This document shows positions 23,101 through 34,891 of a DNA stretch of 64,000 bases, in pieces. Under the pieces are notes generated by a model, which saw nothing but the letters and a program-made list of their open reading frames with translations, did not search any database and was not told the origin of the DNA. Position 1 is the first letter of the stretch. Every line of letters starts with the position of its first letter. The stretch spans positions 992,001-1,056,000 of the forward strand of contig JAUZTG010000034.1 of assembly GCA_030734395.1 (NCBI GenBank), written 5' to 3'. The DNA comes from Sarocladium kiliense (taxonomy: Eukaryota; Ascomycota; Sordariomycetes; Hypocreales; Sarocladiaceae). The translations under genes were made by a program, and so were the position numbers.

Positions 23101-26051
23101 AGCAGGAGCCTCGTCGAATCTCGAGCAGCCATCGTAGCGACAGCGGCGGCAGTGAGACTCTCACTCATATGCTCACGCATTTCTCGTTGAACGACCCCGA
23201 CTCTCAACCAAACAGTGCGAAATCTCCTCCGGACGAAGAGGTTCTCCTGTCTCAATCTCCTGAGCTTGTTGGAAACCCTTCAGGCAGCAAACCCAGTATT
23301 GACGGCCATGCCAGGCTTTCTCTCCCCCCTCAGTCTAACATGATGCCTCCGCCCATGGCATTGTTTGACCCTGAGGATACCAACCGTCGCTTTGTTGGAA
23401 CTCCGGATTACCTTGCTCCTGAGACCATCAATGGTGACAAACAAGATGAGACAAGTGATTGGTGGTCTGTTGGATGTATTCTTTTCGAGTTCCTATTCGG
23501 TATACCTCCTTTCCACGCTGATGAGGCCGAGACTGTGTTCGAAAATATCCTCGCCCGTAAGATCCGTTGGCCTGACGCCGAGGACTGCGATGCCGTATCC
23601 GACGAAGCCAAAGACCTAATCAATGCACTGCTTTGTATGGACCCCCCTTCGCGACTCGGCTCGAACCGAGAAGAAAAGTTTGCGTCCGGTGGCGAAGAGA
23701 TTCGGAGCCACGCATGGTTCACCGGTGTCAATTGGGACACATTGCTCGAGGATGAAGCCCAGTTCGTGCCTCAGCCTGAGAACCCTGAGGACACGGAATA
23801 CTTTGACGCTCGAGGTGCTGTGCTTCAGTCTTTTGCCGAAGAAATGGAGGATCAGCTCTCGCCGCCATCGTCTCATGGTGGATCAGAGTATCCCGACCGA
23901 CCCCACGATGCCCTCTCCAGAGTTCGCTCCCAGGTCAACTCTATGAGCCGCAAGCTCATGCCTCTTCACATACCGCCTCATGTTCGCGATATGAAGTCCA
24001 GGAGACTCAGCGAGCCTGTGGCGGCGGACGACTTCGGTAACTTCGCATTCAAGAACCTGCCAGCACTTGAAAAACGCAACAAAGAGGAAATCCAGAAGCT
24101 TCGAGCAGCAGCGCTAACCGCACAAAGCAAGCAGACGTCGACGAGCCCCGGAGGCGCCAACCTTGGTGCTTCGAGTTCAGGATCTGCGGCTGTTAGCGTG
24201 ACCTCGCCCGGGCCATCGCTTGAGGCCAGTCCGGTACTGTCAAGCACAATCCAGCGAACCATATCGAATGCAAAGAACCGGCCACAATCACCTTCGGGAT
24301 TGAGCCATGCCAACTCGTCCCCCAGCCGTGCCTCGCAGCCCTCATCTCCTCTGCTGGTGTCTTTCGTGGCAGGACAAGGTGCTGAAGGGCGTCGTAAAGC
24401 CTCCAACAACTCCTCAGGGCTTTCGCAGCAGGTTGGCGCGACCCTACAGCCTACCCCATCAATGGATGTCCCAAGAGTACCTCCCAGTCTTCAGAAGGCT
24501 GCTACGACTGTCGCGGCGTCGTCGCCGGTCAAGGGCCGATCTAGTCTACCTGCTCCTTCGGGTGTGCCACCACCATTGGCACTGTCGCCGCAAAAGACGT
24601 TTGGCACTCCGAGGCAGACGCGTGATCCATCAAGTGGTCGTTCGCGCTCGCAGACAGTGGGCTCACAGGAGAGCAGTCCGATCTCATCGGATGTACTAAA
24701 TCACCATCGCAACCGCAGAAGCCAGGTCTTCGACATGTCCCCGTCTTCCTCAGACAATGAGGGTGACAAGCACAATGCCCTACTACGGGTTCAAAGAAGA
24801 AGACAGAGCTCGCGTCGACTCTCCCAGATTGCCTTCGATGGCGGGCCGACCTTCCGGCCCCTAGATGTGCTCATCTGCGAGGATCACCCAGTGTCGCGGA
24901 TGGTCATGGAGAAGCTACTGGAGAAGCTGCGCTGTCGCACGATCTCCGTCGCCAATGGGTCCGAGGCGGTGAGGTACTCAATGAGTGAGATCAAATTTGA
25001 TGTCATTTTCCTGGAGTACAAATTACCTCAAATCAATGGTGCGGACGTTGCGCGGATGATCCGGGAAACGAAGAATGCAAACTCACAAACGCCAATCGTT
25101 GCAATTACAGCTTATTTGAAGGAGCTGCAGGCGCCTCACTACTTTGACTCGCTCATTGAAAAACCCATCAGTTCGTCAAAGCTGACGGAGGTTCTGCGCA
25201 GTCTGTGTCACTGGCGACCAGAGTCCCCAGGGTCGAACCTGGCTCCCGTGGTTCCGGCTCTCCACGCAACACCCTCATTGCTGCGAAAGATCACCGGAAG
25301 GCCTGACGATAGCCCTACATCAAGCTCGTCCATGTTTCTAGGCCGACAGGGGTCATCTGTGCTCTCTAGTCGAGAGGACTCGATCTCATCAAGCGTTTTT
25401 GGTGACAGCGAGTCGGTTACCACGGACGACATTCCCGTCGTGATCAGTCGCAAAGCAACCAACGAGTGGGATGAGAGCGGCCTAGGGATATCAGAAGGCG
25501 ATATTCTGAGCGCCTCAGAAGGCTCACCTGCTCGCCTGCCACCCTTGACTACCCAACGCTCCGCGCCACCACAGATAGAGCATCCTTCGCGTCCTACGGA
25601 CGTGCCTGGTAAGAGCAACAAACCGCCGCTCGAAAGACGACGGACGGATAGCACTGAGTCGGCAGACGATGAGGACGACGAGCTTGGCCTGGGGCGCGAG
25701 AAGCATGTCCGCAGCGGCAGCAAAGCGCACGCCGGCAAGTCGTCATTACCGAGTTCCAAGCTAGGCATTGAAATGATGCGAGCGAACAGTCACGACAGTG
25801 TTACAGTGGGATCGGAGAGTACGCCGGAGCTGGTGACGCAGGTCGTGACAACACCGTCGAAAGAAGAGGGCACGCCGGTGCTGGAGGCAGCGGCGGCTAT
25901 CGCAGCGCACACACCGCCACCGGATGGATCAAAAACAGTACCGGCGGCCGGGGATGTGGAGGAGACACCGCGGCCGGCGGCAACGGCGCGGATGGGGGAG
26001 GCGGACATTGCCGGGGTTGACGACGATGCCACACCACGGGCCGCGAAGTAA
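20194..26051 (+). CDS. RIM15: Rim15-type serine/threonine protein kinase (PAS, AGC kinase, receiver)
   Basis: Rim15 integrates TORC1, PKA and Pho85 signals and promotes quiescence and stress survival. Exon 1 is 20194-20685 and exon 2 is 20748-26051, joined across a 62-bp intron (donor GTAGGT, branch GCTAAT, acceptor TTCAG, phase 0), giving 1,931 residues. Domains in order are: a PAS-like segment (about 45-95, DLNLDGTIKWVSPSWTDVVG); a zinc motif CRICERQIPPWWFEKHTDLC (about 228-247); a coiled region; an AGC/NDR-like kinase from about 724 with SKGAFGSVYLSKK, AIKVLKK and HRDLKPDN (near 846) and DFGLSRMG (near 867); an insert of about 170 residues; then GTPDYLAPE (near 1047); and a receiver domain at about 1534-1645. 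The receiver keeps the acidic pair (ICEDHP), Thr (AITAY) and Lys (IEKP) but has Glu1587 where the phospho-acceptor Asp is expected. The start is the first ATG in the frame. Confidence 0.95.
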
Positions 26052-26414
26052 AGGCGTTGCATGGTTGTGGATCTGAGCATCAAGTGCCTTGGTTTCTTTC
26101 TCTTCAAGTCTGTATGTTCTTCCGAGATTAGGGATCGGAAGCGATAACTCGTTATCCTGACCTCCCTGTTCACTTATATTTCCTTTCTTTCCTTTGTCTT
26201 GGGGTTTCTCATTGTTGTCTATGGAAGCGCGGCGTTTGCAAGGGTGGATACAACACACGAACACATGAGAGGAGAGAGCTTTGGGTCGCGGCGGGAGTTG
26301 GCAAACATGCAAGCGAGACTCTACATAGGAAATGTGACGGCAGAAGTTCAAATGACGTGGATGCGTCACACAAAGCGTGGCATGTGAGGTTTACGATTGA
26401 AGATGGAGACGACG

Positions 26415-26420
26415 CACGTG
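26415..26420. promoter_or_regulatory. CACGTG palindrome (E-box), upstream copy
   Basis: CACGTG is the core site of Pho4/NUC-1 and other bHLH factors. This copy is about 1.8 kb before the permease start and 360 bp after the RIM15 stop. The motif is certain; that it regulates the permease is an inference. Confidence 0.25.
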
Positions 26421-26608
26421 AAGAGATGAACAGACGGTCAAGTCGGAAGGCTGATTCGGTGAAGAGAAGGGGTTTAGGTTGAAATGAGTGAGGTGGTGGT
26501 GGGATTCACCACGGATGTCACGGCGGGACTAAAGGTGAATAGGTTTGGGTTTAGCAAGCACGAGGATGCGTGGAGAGGTCGGGAGCGTATAGGATGGAGC
26601 GGGTCGAG

Positions 26609-26614
26609 CACGTG
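26609..26614. promoter_or_regulatory. CACGTG palindrome (E-box), second copy
   Basis: This second CACGTG, in the context GAGCACGTGGGC, resembles the G-flanked sites preferred by Pho4-type factors. It is about 1.6 kb before the permease ATG and 190 bp from the first copy. Confidence 0.3.
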
Positions 26615-28211
26615 GGCTTAGAGTAGATGGAGCAGCTCTGTAGGTGTATGGGAAAGGCGATTGACTTGGGAGATCTGGTTTTATTTTAATCTGAGATGGT
26701 GTCGTTGGTTTTTCTGATGCTGTCAAGGTTGATGATATAACGAGTTCCGGCTGTTGCGAGGGAAAGAGCGGGGTGGAGTCGCCAAGCCGGAAGGTGCGAG
26801 TGGCAGAAGGTGCCAAGGAAATCGCCCAGGGTAGGGCAGGTGCTGGCAGGTGTCTGGCAAGCGCGAAGCCCGGATGAGGTGAAGCAGCACGCGACCAGTT
26901 GCCAGAAGCGGGTGGGGGACAAGGATGGTCGTTTTGAGGGTGAAGATGAGGACGATGAAGAATGGCCCGGGATTTGGATCCCCATAACCGAGCGATCGGG
27001 CCAATGATGGATCTAGCCGGCTTCTCGTGGTGCCTGGGATAGTCAGGGTATTTTTTTCTGATTTTTGCGAGCTTGTTCTGATGGGTTGCTGGTCCCCTAA
27101 AGCCAGACAGAGAGCAACTTCGCCGCGCTGATCATCTTGGTGGTGGTGGATTCTGCACGGCATCTCTGATCCGGGGAGACCCTCACCTCCCTTACGATTC
27201 GGCCGGTGCAAGCCACTGCACCACCGCCCAACCCACCCGCGGGTCGTCAGCCCATCCAGTCAATCTCGTCCCTGCTTCGGCCTTCGAACTTTTCTTCCCA
27301 GCTAACCCAGTCTGTTTCTTTTACCGTGACTCCCGCGTCTAACGTCGAAAACAGCTGTTCATAAAATGCCCGCCCCATCCCTCCTCCTGCTGCTGCTCCC
27401 GTTCCCCACTGGACCCCGACGGCCCTCCTCGTCCAAGCATTTGCCCACGGGCTCTCGTTCTGTCTTCTGACTGGTTCATCTCTTGGGCCTCGTTTCTGTC
27501 CATCTTCATCTTTTGGCTCGCTACTCCATGCACAGCACATGCGCCTCTGGCATCATGTTGCGACTTCAGCGTCGACTTAAATATCTTGGGCAGCCGCGTC
27601 CTCGCCTGTTCTGCCAGGCTTGACCCGCGACTGCCAGCAATACAATTCTTGCTGTCTTCCTTTCCCCTTCTCCTCTGTCTTCACCGTGCACCTGAGCAGT
27701 GTTTGGATCAGACCTCGAGTGATACCCATCCCTGAGCAGCATCCTTCTCTACCTGCATCACGCCTCTTCCTCAATTCTCCCACCTACGTCCTAACCACCT
27801 AAGTCTTCTTCTCTCGGCGCCCAGACTCGCCGAGCCGGCTCATCCCACCCTCAGCCGAGATATCGCAGTCCACGGTCTTGGGACGATCTTCTCAAGCGCA
27901 AAGACAGAGTCTAAGAAGCATTCCATCCGAGGCCTCAATCTTCACATCGGCCCATTGCCTGCTTTGCCTGCTCCGCCTCGACAGTTCTGGCCTTTCGGAT
28001 CCATAGTGGCGTCTGCACCCGCCCCCGATCCGCAGAGTGACAGAACTTTTCAAAACACCGGGTCCGGCGAACATCGGCCTTGTTACGCTTATACCACTAA
28101 TACCAGCGCCAGCGCAAATCTGCATTCCGCCTCGCTGGTTCTCTACCACGACTCTCCTTTGAGCCTCTGGTATTGCATCGTGAGCCAGAAGCAGGTGACA
28201 ATTCTACAGTC

Positions 28212-30369
28212 ATGGCTGACCAAGATGATGCACGCGTGAGCGGTCATTTCCATGACCACCACCGCCCTCACCAGCATCAACACCGTGGCGTTTCTATTCC
28301 TGGCGAAATCCCAATTCCTCACGGTCCTCACGCCGAATCCGAGTCCGAAGACGATTACCCCGTCCACGATGCTGCTACTGCCCATGAGCGTCGCATTTTC
28401 AGCCATGTTACCCGTCCCGATGACAGCTACACCTCTGACGGCGTGTACTGGGCTGATCTCCCCTGGCTGCAGCGCGCCAAGTTCGTCTCAAAGGTCGATC
28501 GCCAGGCTGCTGCTGAGGAGCTCAAGACCACCGGTCGAATGATCAAGAAGGATCCTCTGTCGCCTATCTCCTGGTACTTCCGCAATGCCGTTATCCCTGG
28601 TGCTGGGCTCGGTCTAGAGGGTTACGTCCTCTTCTCCATCGGCAACCTTGAGCCTCTCTTTGCAAAGGTTTGGCCCGAGTGCTGGGAAGACAACACTGTC
28701 TGCAGCAAGAACTGGGTTTCAAGTGTCACCTACCTTGAGATTATCGGTATCATGGTTGGTCAAGTCGGCGTCGGTGTAAGTTCTGGTCCTTTATCTGACT
28801 CAATAATAGCTGGGAGCATTTCTAACTAGATTCTTGTCGTAGATCATCGGAGACTGGGTCGGTCGTCGCTGGGGTCTGATTCAAGACGCCGTCATCATGT
28901 TTATTGGTCTGCTCATGATCACTGCCAGCTGGGGCTTGACCCTTCAGGGCTGGGTCATCTGCTACGCTTGGTCTCTCTTCTTCTACTCCCTCGGTGTCGG
29001 CGGCGAATATCCTATTACCGCCACCTCATCCCTCGAAAACGCAGTTTCCGCTGGCAAGCTCTCGACCCGCGAGGATCGCCTTCACCGCGGTCGCCGTGTC
29101 ACCATGGCTTTCCTCATGCAGGGTTGGGGCCAATTCGTCAACCAGGTTCTCCTTATTGTCTTGCTGGTCATCTTCAACTCCGGTAACGGCGGTCCGCCCT
29201 ACACCAAGTCTGCCGCTCAATGGTGCTTCCGCTTGTCCTTCGCCTTCCCTGCTATCGGCACGGCCTGGCTGGCATACTACCGTACCTGGAAAATGCCCCA
29301 TGCTTCCAAGAAGCTTGCTGAGGCCAAGACGCGCGCCAAGGTCACAGGCTACGATATTAACTCTCTCCGGTACTGTTTCAAGCACTTTGGTGGTCGTCTG
29401 CTGGCTACCGCTGGTACCTGGTTCTGCAATGACGTCTTCTTCTACGGCAACAAGCTGTTCCAGGGACAGTTCATCAAGGTTATCTCGTCCAACCCCGACT
29501 CTCTTATGACAACATGGACCTGGAACTTGGTCAACATCACTGTCTCTCTTGCAGGATACTACCTGGCCTCCCTTCTCATCGACAACAAGCTCTACGGCCG
29601 TCGCACAATGCAGCAAGTTGGATTTTTCATGTGCTTCCTCATGTTTGTCATTCCAGCTTTTGACTACGAGCACTACACCAGCCCTGCCGGCATTCACTCC
29701 TTCCAGGCCATGTACTTCCTCTCGTCCTTCTTCAACCAATTCGGACCCAACTCGGTGACCTTCCTTATTGCGGGAGAGGTCTTTCCCACCCCCGTTCGCG
29801 CCACTGCTCACGGTTTCTCGGCCTGCATCGGCAAGGCTGGTGCCCTGCTCGCTTCTGTTCTCTACAACTACATCGACACTCAGACCAAGTTCTACGTCGT
29901 TCCCTGGTTTGGCCTTGCCGGCATGTTGCTTACCTGGATCTTCCTCCCTGACACCACCGGTCTTGATCTCAAAGAGCAGGAGCGTCGCTGGGGTTATCTT
30001 ACCAGCGGCCGTGCCGACGAGTACCACGGTGTAGCTGTCCACCCCAAGCATCTCAGCTTGTGGGAGCGCATGTGGGGTGTTGGCAAGTCTTATGATCCCG
30101 AGCTTGATTGGAAGGCGAAGATTGAGGATATGCGCCGTGAGTGGCAGGACTTTCAAGAGGCAAACGCAGACCTCAAGGCGGCGGAGAGTGGCGCGCCTAA
30201 CAACCTCCCCGAGGATGGCGAGTTCTCCCAGGAGATCCACGATTACTTCCAAAGGTCAAGCCCCAAGGCGCCAGCACGCGGCGGTGTATTGACCACAGCG
30301 GAGAAGGAGAAGGCTACCGAGCCGTCTGAAGGTGGTAGCTCTGCCTCCGGCACCAGGAAGGAGTCCTAG
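28212..30369 (+). CDS. MFS permease of the phosphate:H+ symporter / Git1 type
   Basis: This is a plasma-membrane major facilitator likely to import phosphate or glycerophosphodiesters. Exon 1 is 28212-28775 and exon 2 is 28843-30369; the 67-bp intron has donor GTAAGT, branch CTAAC and acceptor GTAG, phase 0. The product is 696 residues. After a hydrophilic N terminus of about 120 residues, about 12 hydrophobic segments follow. Family marks include GVGGEYPITATSSLENA (like the GGDYPLS motif of Pho84 and GGEYPL of Git1), DWVGRRWG after helix 2, FFYGNKLFQGQF, SFFNQFGPNSVTFLIAGEVF, PTPVRATAHGFSA and PDTTGLDLKEQERRW. Full-length resemblance is closest to fungal proteins usually named Git1-like, so the substrate is not settled. 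A His-rich patch (seven His in residues 12-24) is unusual. The C terminus is long and charged. It follows RIM15 on the same strand. Confidence 0.9.
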
Positions 30370-30888
30370 ATCGGCCGCTTCCCACACTGGAGCTGACAAG
30401 ATAGTGGACCCAGCTTCAGTGCTGGGATGGCTCAGGTCTATACCCTTTGGTTTCACGAATTTCCCATACATTCCCACAAACTGGTACATATGCAGCATTC
30501 ATAAGGTTGGCGTTCGGAGAACAAGGACTACCCACATTATAGCAAAGGAAAATTAAGAGAATGTTTCAATCACGTTAGTCCAACAGCGTCATCAATGATC
30601 CGCGTATGAGACATCTTGCTTTCATGGTGCATGTGCGCAAGCGTGTGCTCTGCCCAACTTAAATAGTGTCATTCATTCGTTTACAGGGGCTAAATGGCCT
30701 GCGTGCCAAAGAGACGATGCAGTTGCACCCCTTGCAACAATATGTAAATCCTATAACGCCAAGGAATTGAATCCTTTCCTCCTCAAGTCTTTTCTCAAAT
30801 CCTGACAATGAAGTTTAAGTGTCGGACTGGTTCCGAGGTATTTTGGTGATCAAAGTGGGATATTTGCGACGGGCTTCCATGGTTTGTC
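30370..30888. other. Convergent 3' region
   Basis: The permease and the minus-strand zinc-finger gene end towards each other here. No gene was seen. Confidence 0.6.
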
Positions 30889-33800
30889 TTAGTGGTGTCT
30901 TTCCTGTGGTTCTTCCCCCTGATAGTATGACCGGCCTGCAGATGCACCAGAAGCACCCGGGCCGGTCTCTAATGGTGTCTCATGACGTGGACCCGCATTG
31001 GACTGATCTCTATAAGACGAGTACGCCGTATTTGATTGCGACGGGTATTGTTGCGAAGAGATTCCCGTTGTGGAGGAGCCGTGAGGCACCAAAACGCTGA
31101 GAACACAGTCATCAAGATGCTCGTAGAAGTCTTGTGCGGCAGCGAAGCGTTGCCCACAGATGGAGCAGGGGGCAACGGAAGCGCTCGCATCTGATCCTCC
31201 TATGCCTTGGGCGGACGGCACAGCCAGCCCAGGTTCAATTGCTTCGCCACTTTGGCCAACGCGTGAAGACTGTGAACTCTGATCCACCTGGTGAAGAGAC
31301 GCAAGATGCCTTTTGAAGACATCGGCGCGGTTGAACGATCGCTCATGGGATGTTCCTAAACCGGGGCAGAAGGGACATAGCATGGTGCCCTTGTAGTGTG
31401 TCAATGCATGTCGATTCTTGTCGTACTTTCGAGCAAACCCCTTGAAATGATACTCGCAAGACTCAATGGGGCATTTCTCTGGCCTTTCTTCCTGATGCGT
31501 AAGCATATGGGCAGTAAGATCCTTAAAGACGCGACCGCAATCTGCGCATCGGCTTCGATTATCTCCCACTGCTGACCGGCTGCTTGGACTGATAGCACTC
31601 CAAGAGGCGTCGGTAGTTGATGGCGAGAAAAAGTGCTGTTGACCGGAAAGACTGCCACCATGCGAACGCGAAGTGTCGACTGTCGGTGACAGTCCAGTAA
31701 CGGTACTACCAGCCTGGCTGGCATAGTATTCAGAGGCAATCAATCTCGAGCCTGTCTCTTGATCGGCCTCTCCTCCGCTTGAGGACTCTTCTGGTTCCTG
31801 CAGATCAATGGGCTGACGAATCTCATGCATCCAGTCCTTGAGCACGTTCATTGGTGGCCAGTCGCCACTCGCCTTCCCGAGTCTATGAGGATTGAAGTGC
31901 GCTCGGCGAAGGTGCGCTGCAGCGTTGTAGTATGCGCCGTAAGGCTTCCGTGAGTGGCAGGCCTTACATCTTGAAAGCGGGTGAACAGGTTGTGGAGCAT
32001 TTGGGTCAGGCCGTTCTGGTTCACTGCAAACCCAGCGTTTGACGAGTGCCGCATGCTTCGCATCGTGGTGTCTTCGGAGCTCGTGCTCCCCACGGAAGCC
32101 TTCTGGGTATTCATTGCACTTCTGACAGAATACGCGACGGGCATATGGCTTGAACCGTGACGGCGTCATTGAGATGCTCAAGACGCGTCGTGGTGATTTT
32201 GGAAAGTCGGTGCTGAGCTCTGCTGTTTGTTGCCGCCTCCGGGCGGCTTCTTCGGGTCTCGGGGAACGGACAAGATCGAGCGGTGTCTTCTCCGGAGTCT
32301 CGCCGTCAGGTATAGCCTCTCTTTGTGTAGGTAGTACGTCTCCTATGGGACGAAAAGATGGGGCCGACCAACGAGGCGACTGCTCTGCTTTTGCCAACGG
32401 TGGCAGAAGTACTACTCCATGTTGCATGTCATCATGCTTACGCTGCCGAACGAACCCGAGACATGGAGATGAATCATGTGACCCATCCCCCAGGCGGAGG
32501 AGAAAATCGATGGATGAACTGATGCCCTTTGAGTGCCACATGCTTCTCCCTAAAACTTGGTTGGTGGTATCGAAGTAAGATACCTCCTCACGCGTCAAAT
32601 CTTGAGTCGGATGGTCGAGGCAAGATGGAGAACCGCTCGCCGCTGCCAAGAAACCTACCAGAGCCTTATATACGCTGTGCATGTGGTCGACGGTACTGTC
32701 TGCACCAGAATTCGACTGTTGTCGTAAGGAAACGCTCTGGGACGAAAGGGAAGCCATATCAACCAAGAGTGTCCGCACTGCGCTGAAGAGACATAAGGAG
32801 AAGAAAATAGCCAACCATTCCCTAGGTTGAAGTTGGGATCTGTCGGCAACTATAATCTCGAAGGCCTGGAGGAAGCGGACCATGCAGTCATGCAGATATC
32901 GAGAATGATCCTCCATATCACCTTCCGCAGCGACAGAAGGTCGGTGCCTAACTGAGTCATGATGCAGAGCCGGGTTAGGCTGTATCATGTCAAAGAAAGC
33001 GACCTCCCTGAGGAGAACCTTGGCTCGGTACAGGACGGGATAGTTGGTCTCTTCTGCCTCTCTTGACGGTGATAAACAACTTGTGATGTTCAAGAGTTCA
33101 AGCAGATTCAACGATGTGTCCTGACAATTCCAACTTGCGGCAAGCGCGCAGAGGATCGGGGGCGACTGATACTGGAAACCCCAACTGCTGTCAATGTCTT
33201 TTCGGTGGAAGTTGGTTTGCTTTTGCTCGGACCACCAGAAGCCGTCCCGGAAGTCGAGATTCGCTTTGACTGCTATGCGGACAGCATTGGAGAAGGCGTG
33301 GAAGCGTTGCAGATTCTCGTTGACACTGCGTCGGTGCGTCGAAGGAGAAGTGATAGGAGTCCGGGTTTGCCTAGGTGAAAGTGGACCCGGGAGCATGATA
33401 TCCACGAAAGAGGCTATAGAGCCTCGGTAACACCCCAAGGATTGCCAGTGCTCTTCAATGCCTGATAAAGGGCGTTCGGTGCAATATGTGCAAGGTTGAT
33501 CCGAGTCGCACTACGTGATGAATCAGTACCCAATGTATCGCAGAGGCGTCATAATGTTTATACTCACAGATGTGTTCGCCAGCCGGCACCTGAGGCAAGG
33601 CTCGTTATCTTTGAGTAGCTGGAGCTCACCAATCGATTGAAGACGTGAATGTCCAACCCTACTACGCTTCAATGGTGGCAGCAACGGATCACCTTCTGAG
33701 TCACCGGAGCTTTTGCGAATGGTAGGGAGGCTCGGGGGGAAAGAGAAGCTCACGGATGAGCCTCTTCGCGGCCGGGTGGTATCGAGTGATGGGGAGGCTT

Positions 33801-34891
33801 GGTGTTGCGATTGCGGCAGAGCGGGTGGTGGAACTTGGTAAGGAGTGGTAGTGATAGTAAGAGGTGAAGGATTAGGAGGCAAAGAGGGACGTCGTGGATC
33901 TGCGATAGTTCCGGCCTGATGTAGCATGTCTGGAACAATAAGCGGCTGCATGCCAACGTGATGCCGGGCGGCCATGGTAGGAGGGGAGTTCCCTATTGAT
34001 AAGGATAATCCTGAGTCTCGCTTCACGGGAGCTACGTGCGTGTGCACATGAGCATCGCAGTCTTGTTGGCTCTGAAACCCGTACACATAGTGCATGCATC
34101 TTTCGTCTGAGCACTTATAAGAATGGCTGAAACGGCGTGATCGATCCGTAGCAGAGGTGGTGGCGTAGTTTCCTGCGGCGACTGTTTGCCTCTCTGTCGC
34201 TATTTTGCTGCGCAGTACAGGATCGTAGAGTGCAATGTTTCTGTCAATCCACGTAGCGAATCCTGGAGGTAAGGATCCTGTCGGTGCCAGACGCAAACTT
34301 TGCACAACGTCAATTTCTGTACTCAAGGTGGTCAGCCATGTTCTATCACCTCAATCAATCAGTGTACTTCAATCATCAACCGACTCCCTTCAAGGTCCAG
34401 CCATAAGAGAGAGGCTGCACCGTAGCGCTTGCATTGGTGTAATCCCTTTCATGACGGGTTGTACCTGGCGGAAGAACATGCCACCAGCAATCGGACGTAC
34501 CTTGTTGGAACAAGGCAGCTTCGAGACACTCGCATCGATATTGCAGGGTGCGAGCTTCCTCTGCTTCTGAGAGCACTGGAAGCTGAGATGCCAGACCTGA
34601 TAGGGCTGAAGTGTCAGTACGAATCTGGTTATGCCGAATCCTTCAGGAAATGCGGCGTAGTCACTCAAGCTGCACCCCACGATCTCGGGACTGAGAATTG
34701 CACATACCGTAGTGGCTGGCAACATTTTCGAGTATGTCGAGCTTATACCGCAACAGACCGAGCTCAAGAGGGGGGTTAAACCCATGCTGGGCTGAGAGCA
34801 AGGACGCAAGCCTTGCTTGGATGTCAGCTTGCTGGTCAAGTAATTGGTGTATCGAAAGGTCAATGTCTGACGTTGCGTCTACGCTAGACAT
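30889..34891 (-). CDS. Large zinc-finger regulator: Zn2Cys6-like cluster plus C-terminal C2H2-like fingers
   Basis: Four exons are inferred: 34891-34708, 34605-34501, 34316-33568 and 33510-30889. Introns are 102, 184 and 57 bp with donors GTATGT, GTACGT and GTGAGT, and all joins keep frame, giving 1,219 residues. The N terminus (MSSVDATSDIDLSIHQLLDQ) is helical. Residues 337-373 form C-X2-C-X6-C-X5-C-X2-C-X16-C (CLRC, then CDSDQPCTYC, then LGC), close to a fungal Zn2Cys6 cluster but with a long last spacing; intron 3 falls just before the third Cys. The C-terminal third holds several Cys/His fingers: FCQKCNEYPEGFRGEHEL with RRHHDAKH, CADCGRVFKDLTAHMLTH, a pair with CPIESCEYHF and LCPFCPGLG ending KRHLASLHQ, and CSICGQRFAAAQDFYEHLDDC. 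I recognise this as a fungal architecture without a named member. A nuclear DNA-binding role is likely; targets are unknown. Confidence 0.82.

Larger units (their letters stand above)
26052..28211. other. Intergenic region between RIM15 and the permease gene
   Basis: This 2.2-kb region holds the RIM15 3' UTR and the promoter and leader of the permease. From about 27220 onward it is strongly pyrimidine-rich on the plus strand, as expected of a long fungal 5' leader. Two CACGTG palindromes lie in its proximal half. No convincing gene was seen. Confidence 0.55.

Noticed and set aside
29026..30252. 408-codon minus-strand frame opposite the permease
   Set aside because: It lies wholly antisense to strongly conserved permease exon 2 and has no recognisable domain; its openness follows from the codon bias of the sense gene.
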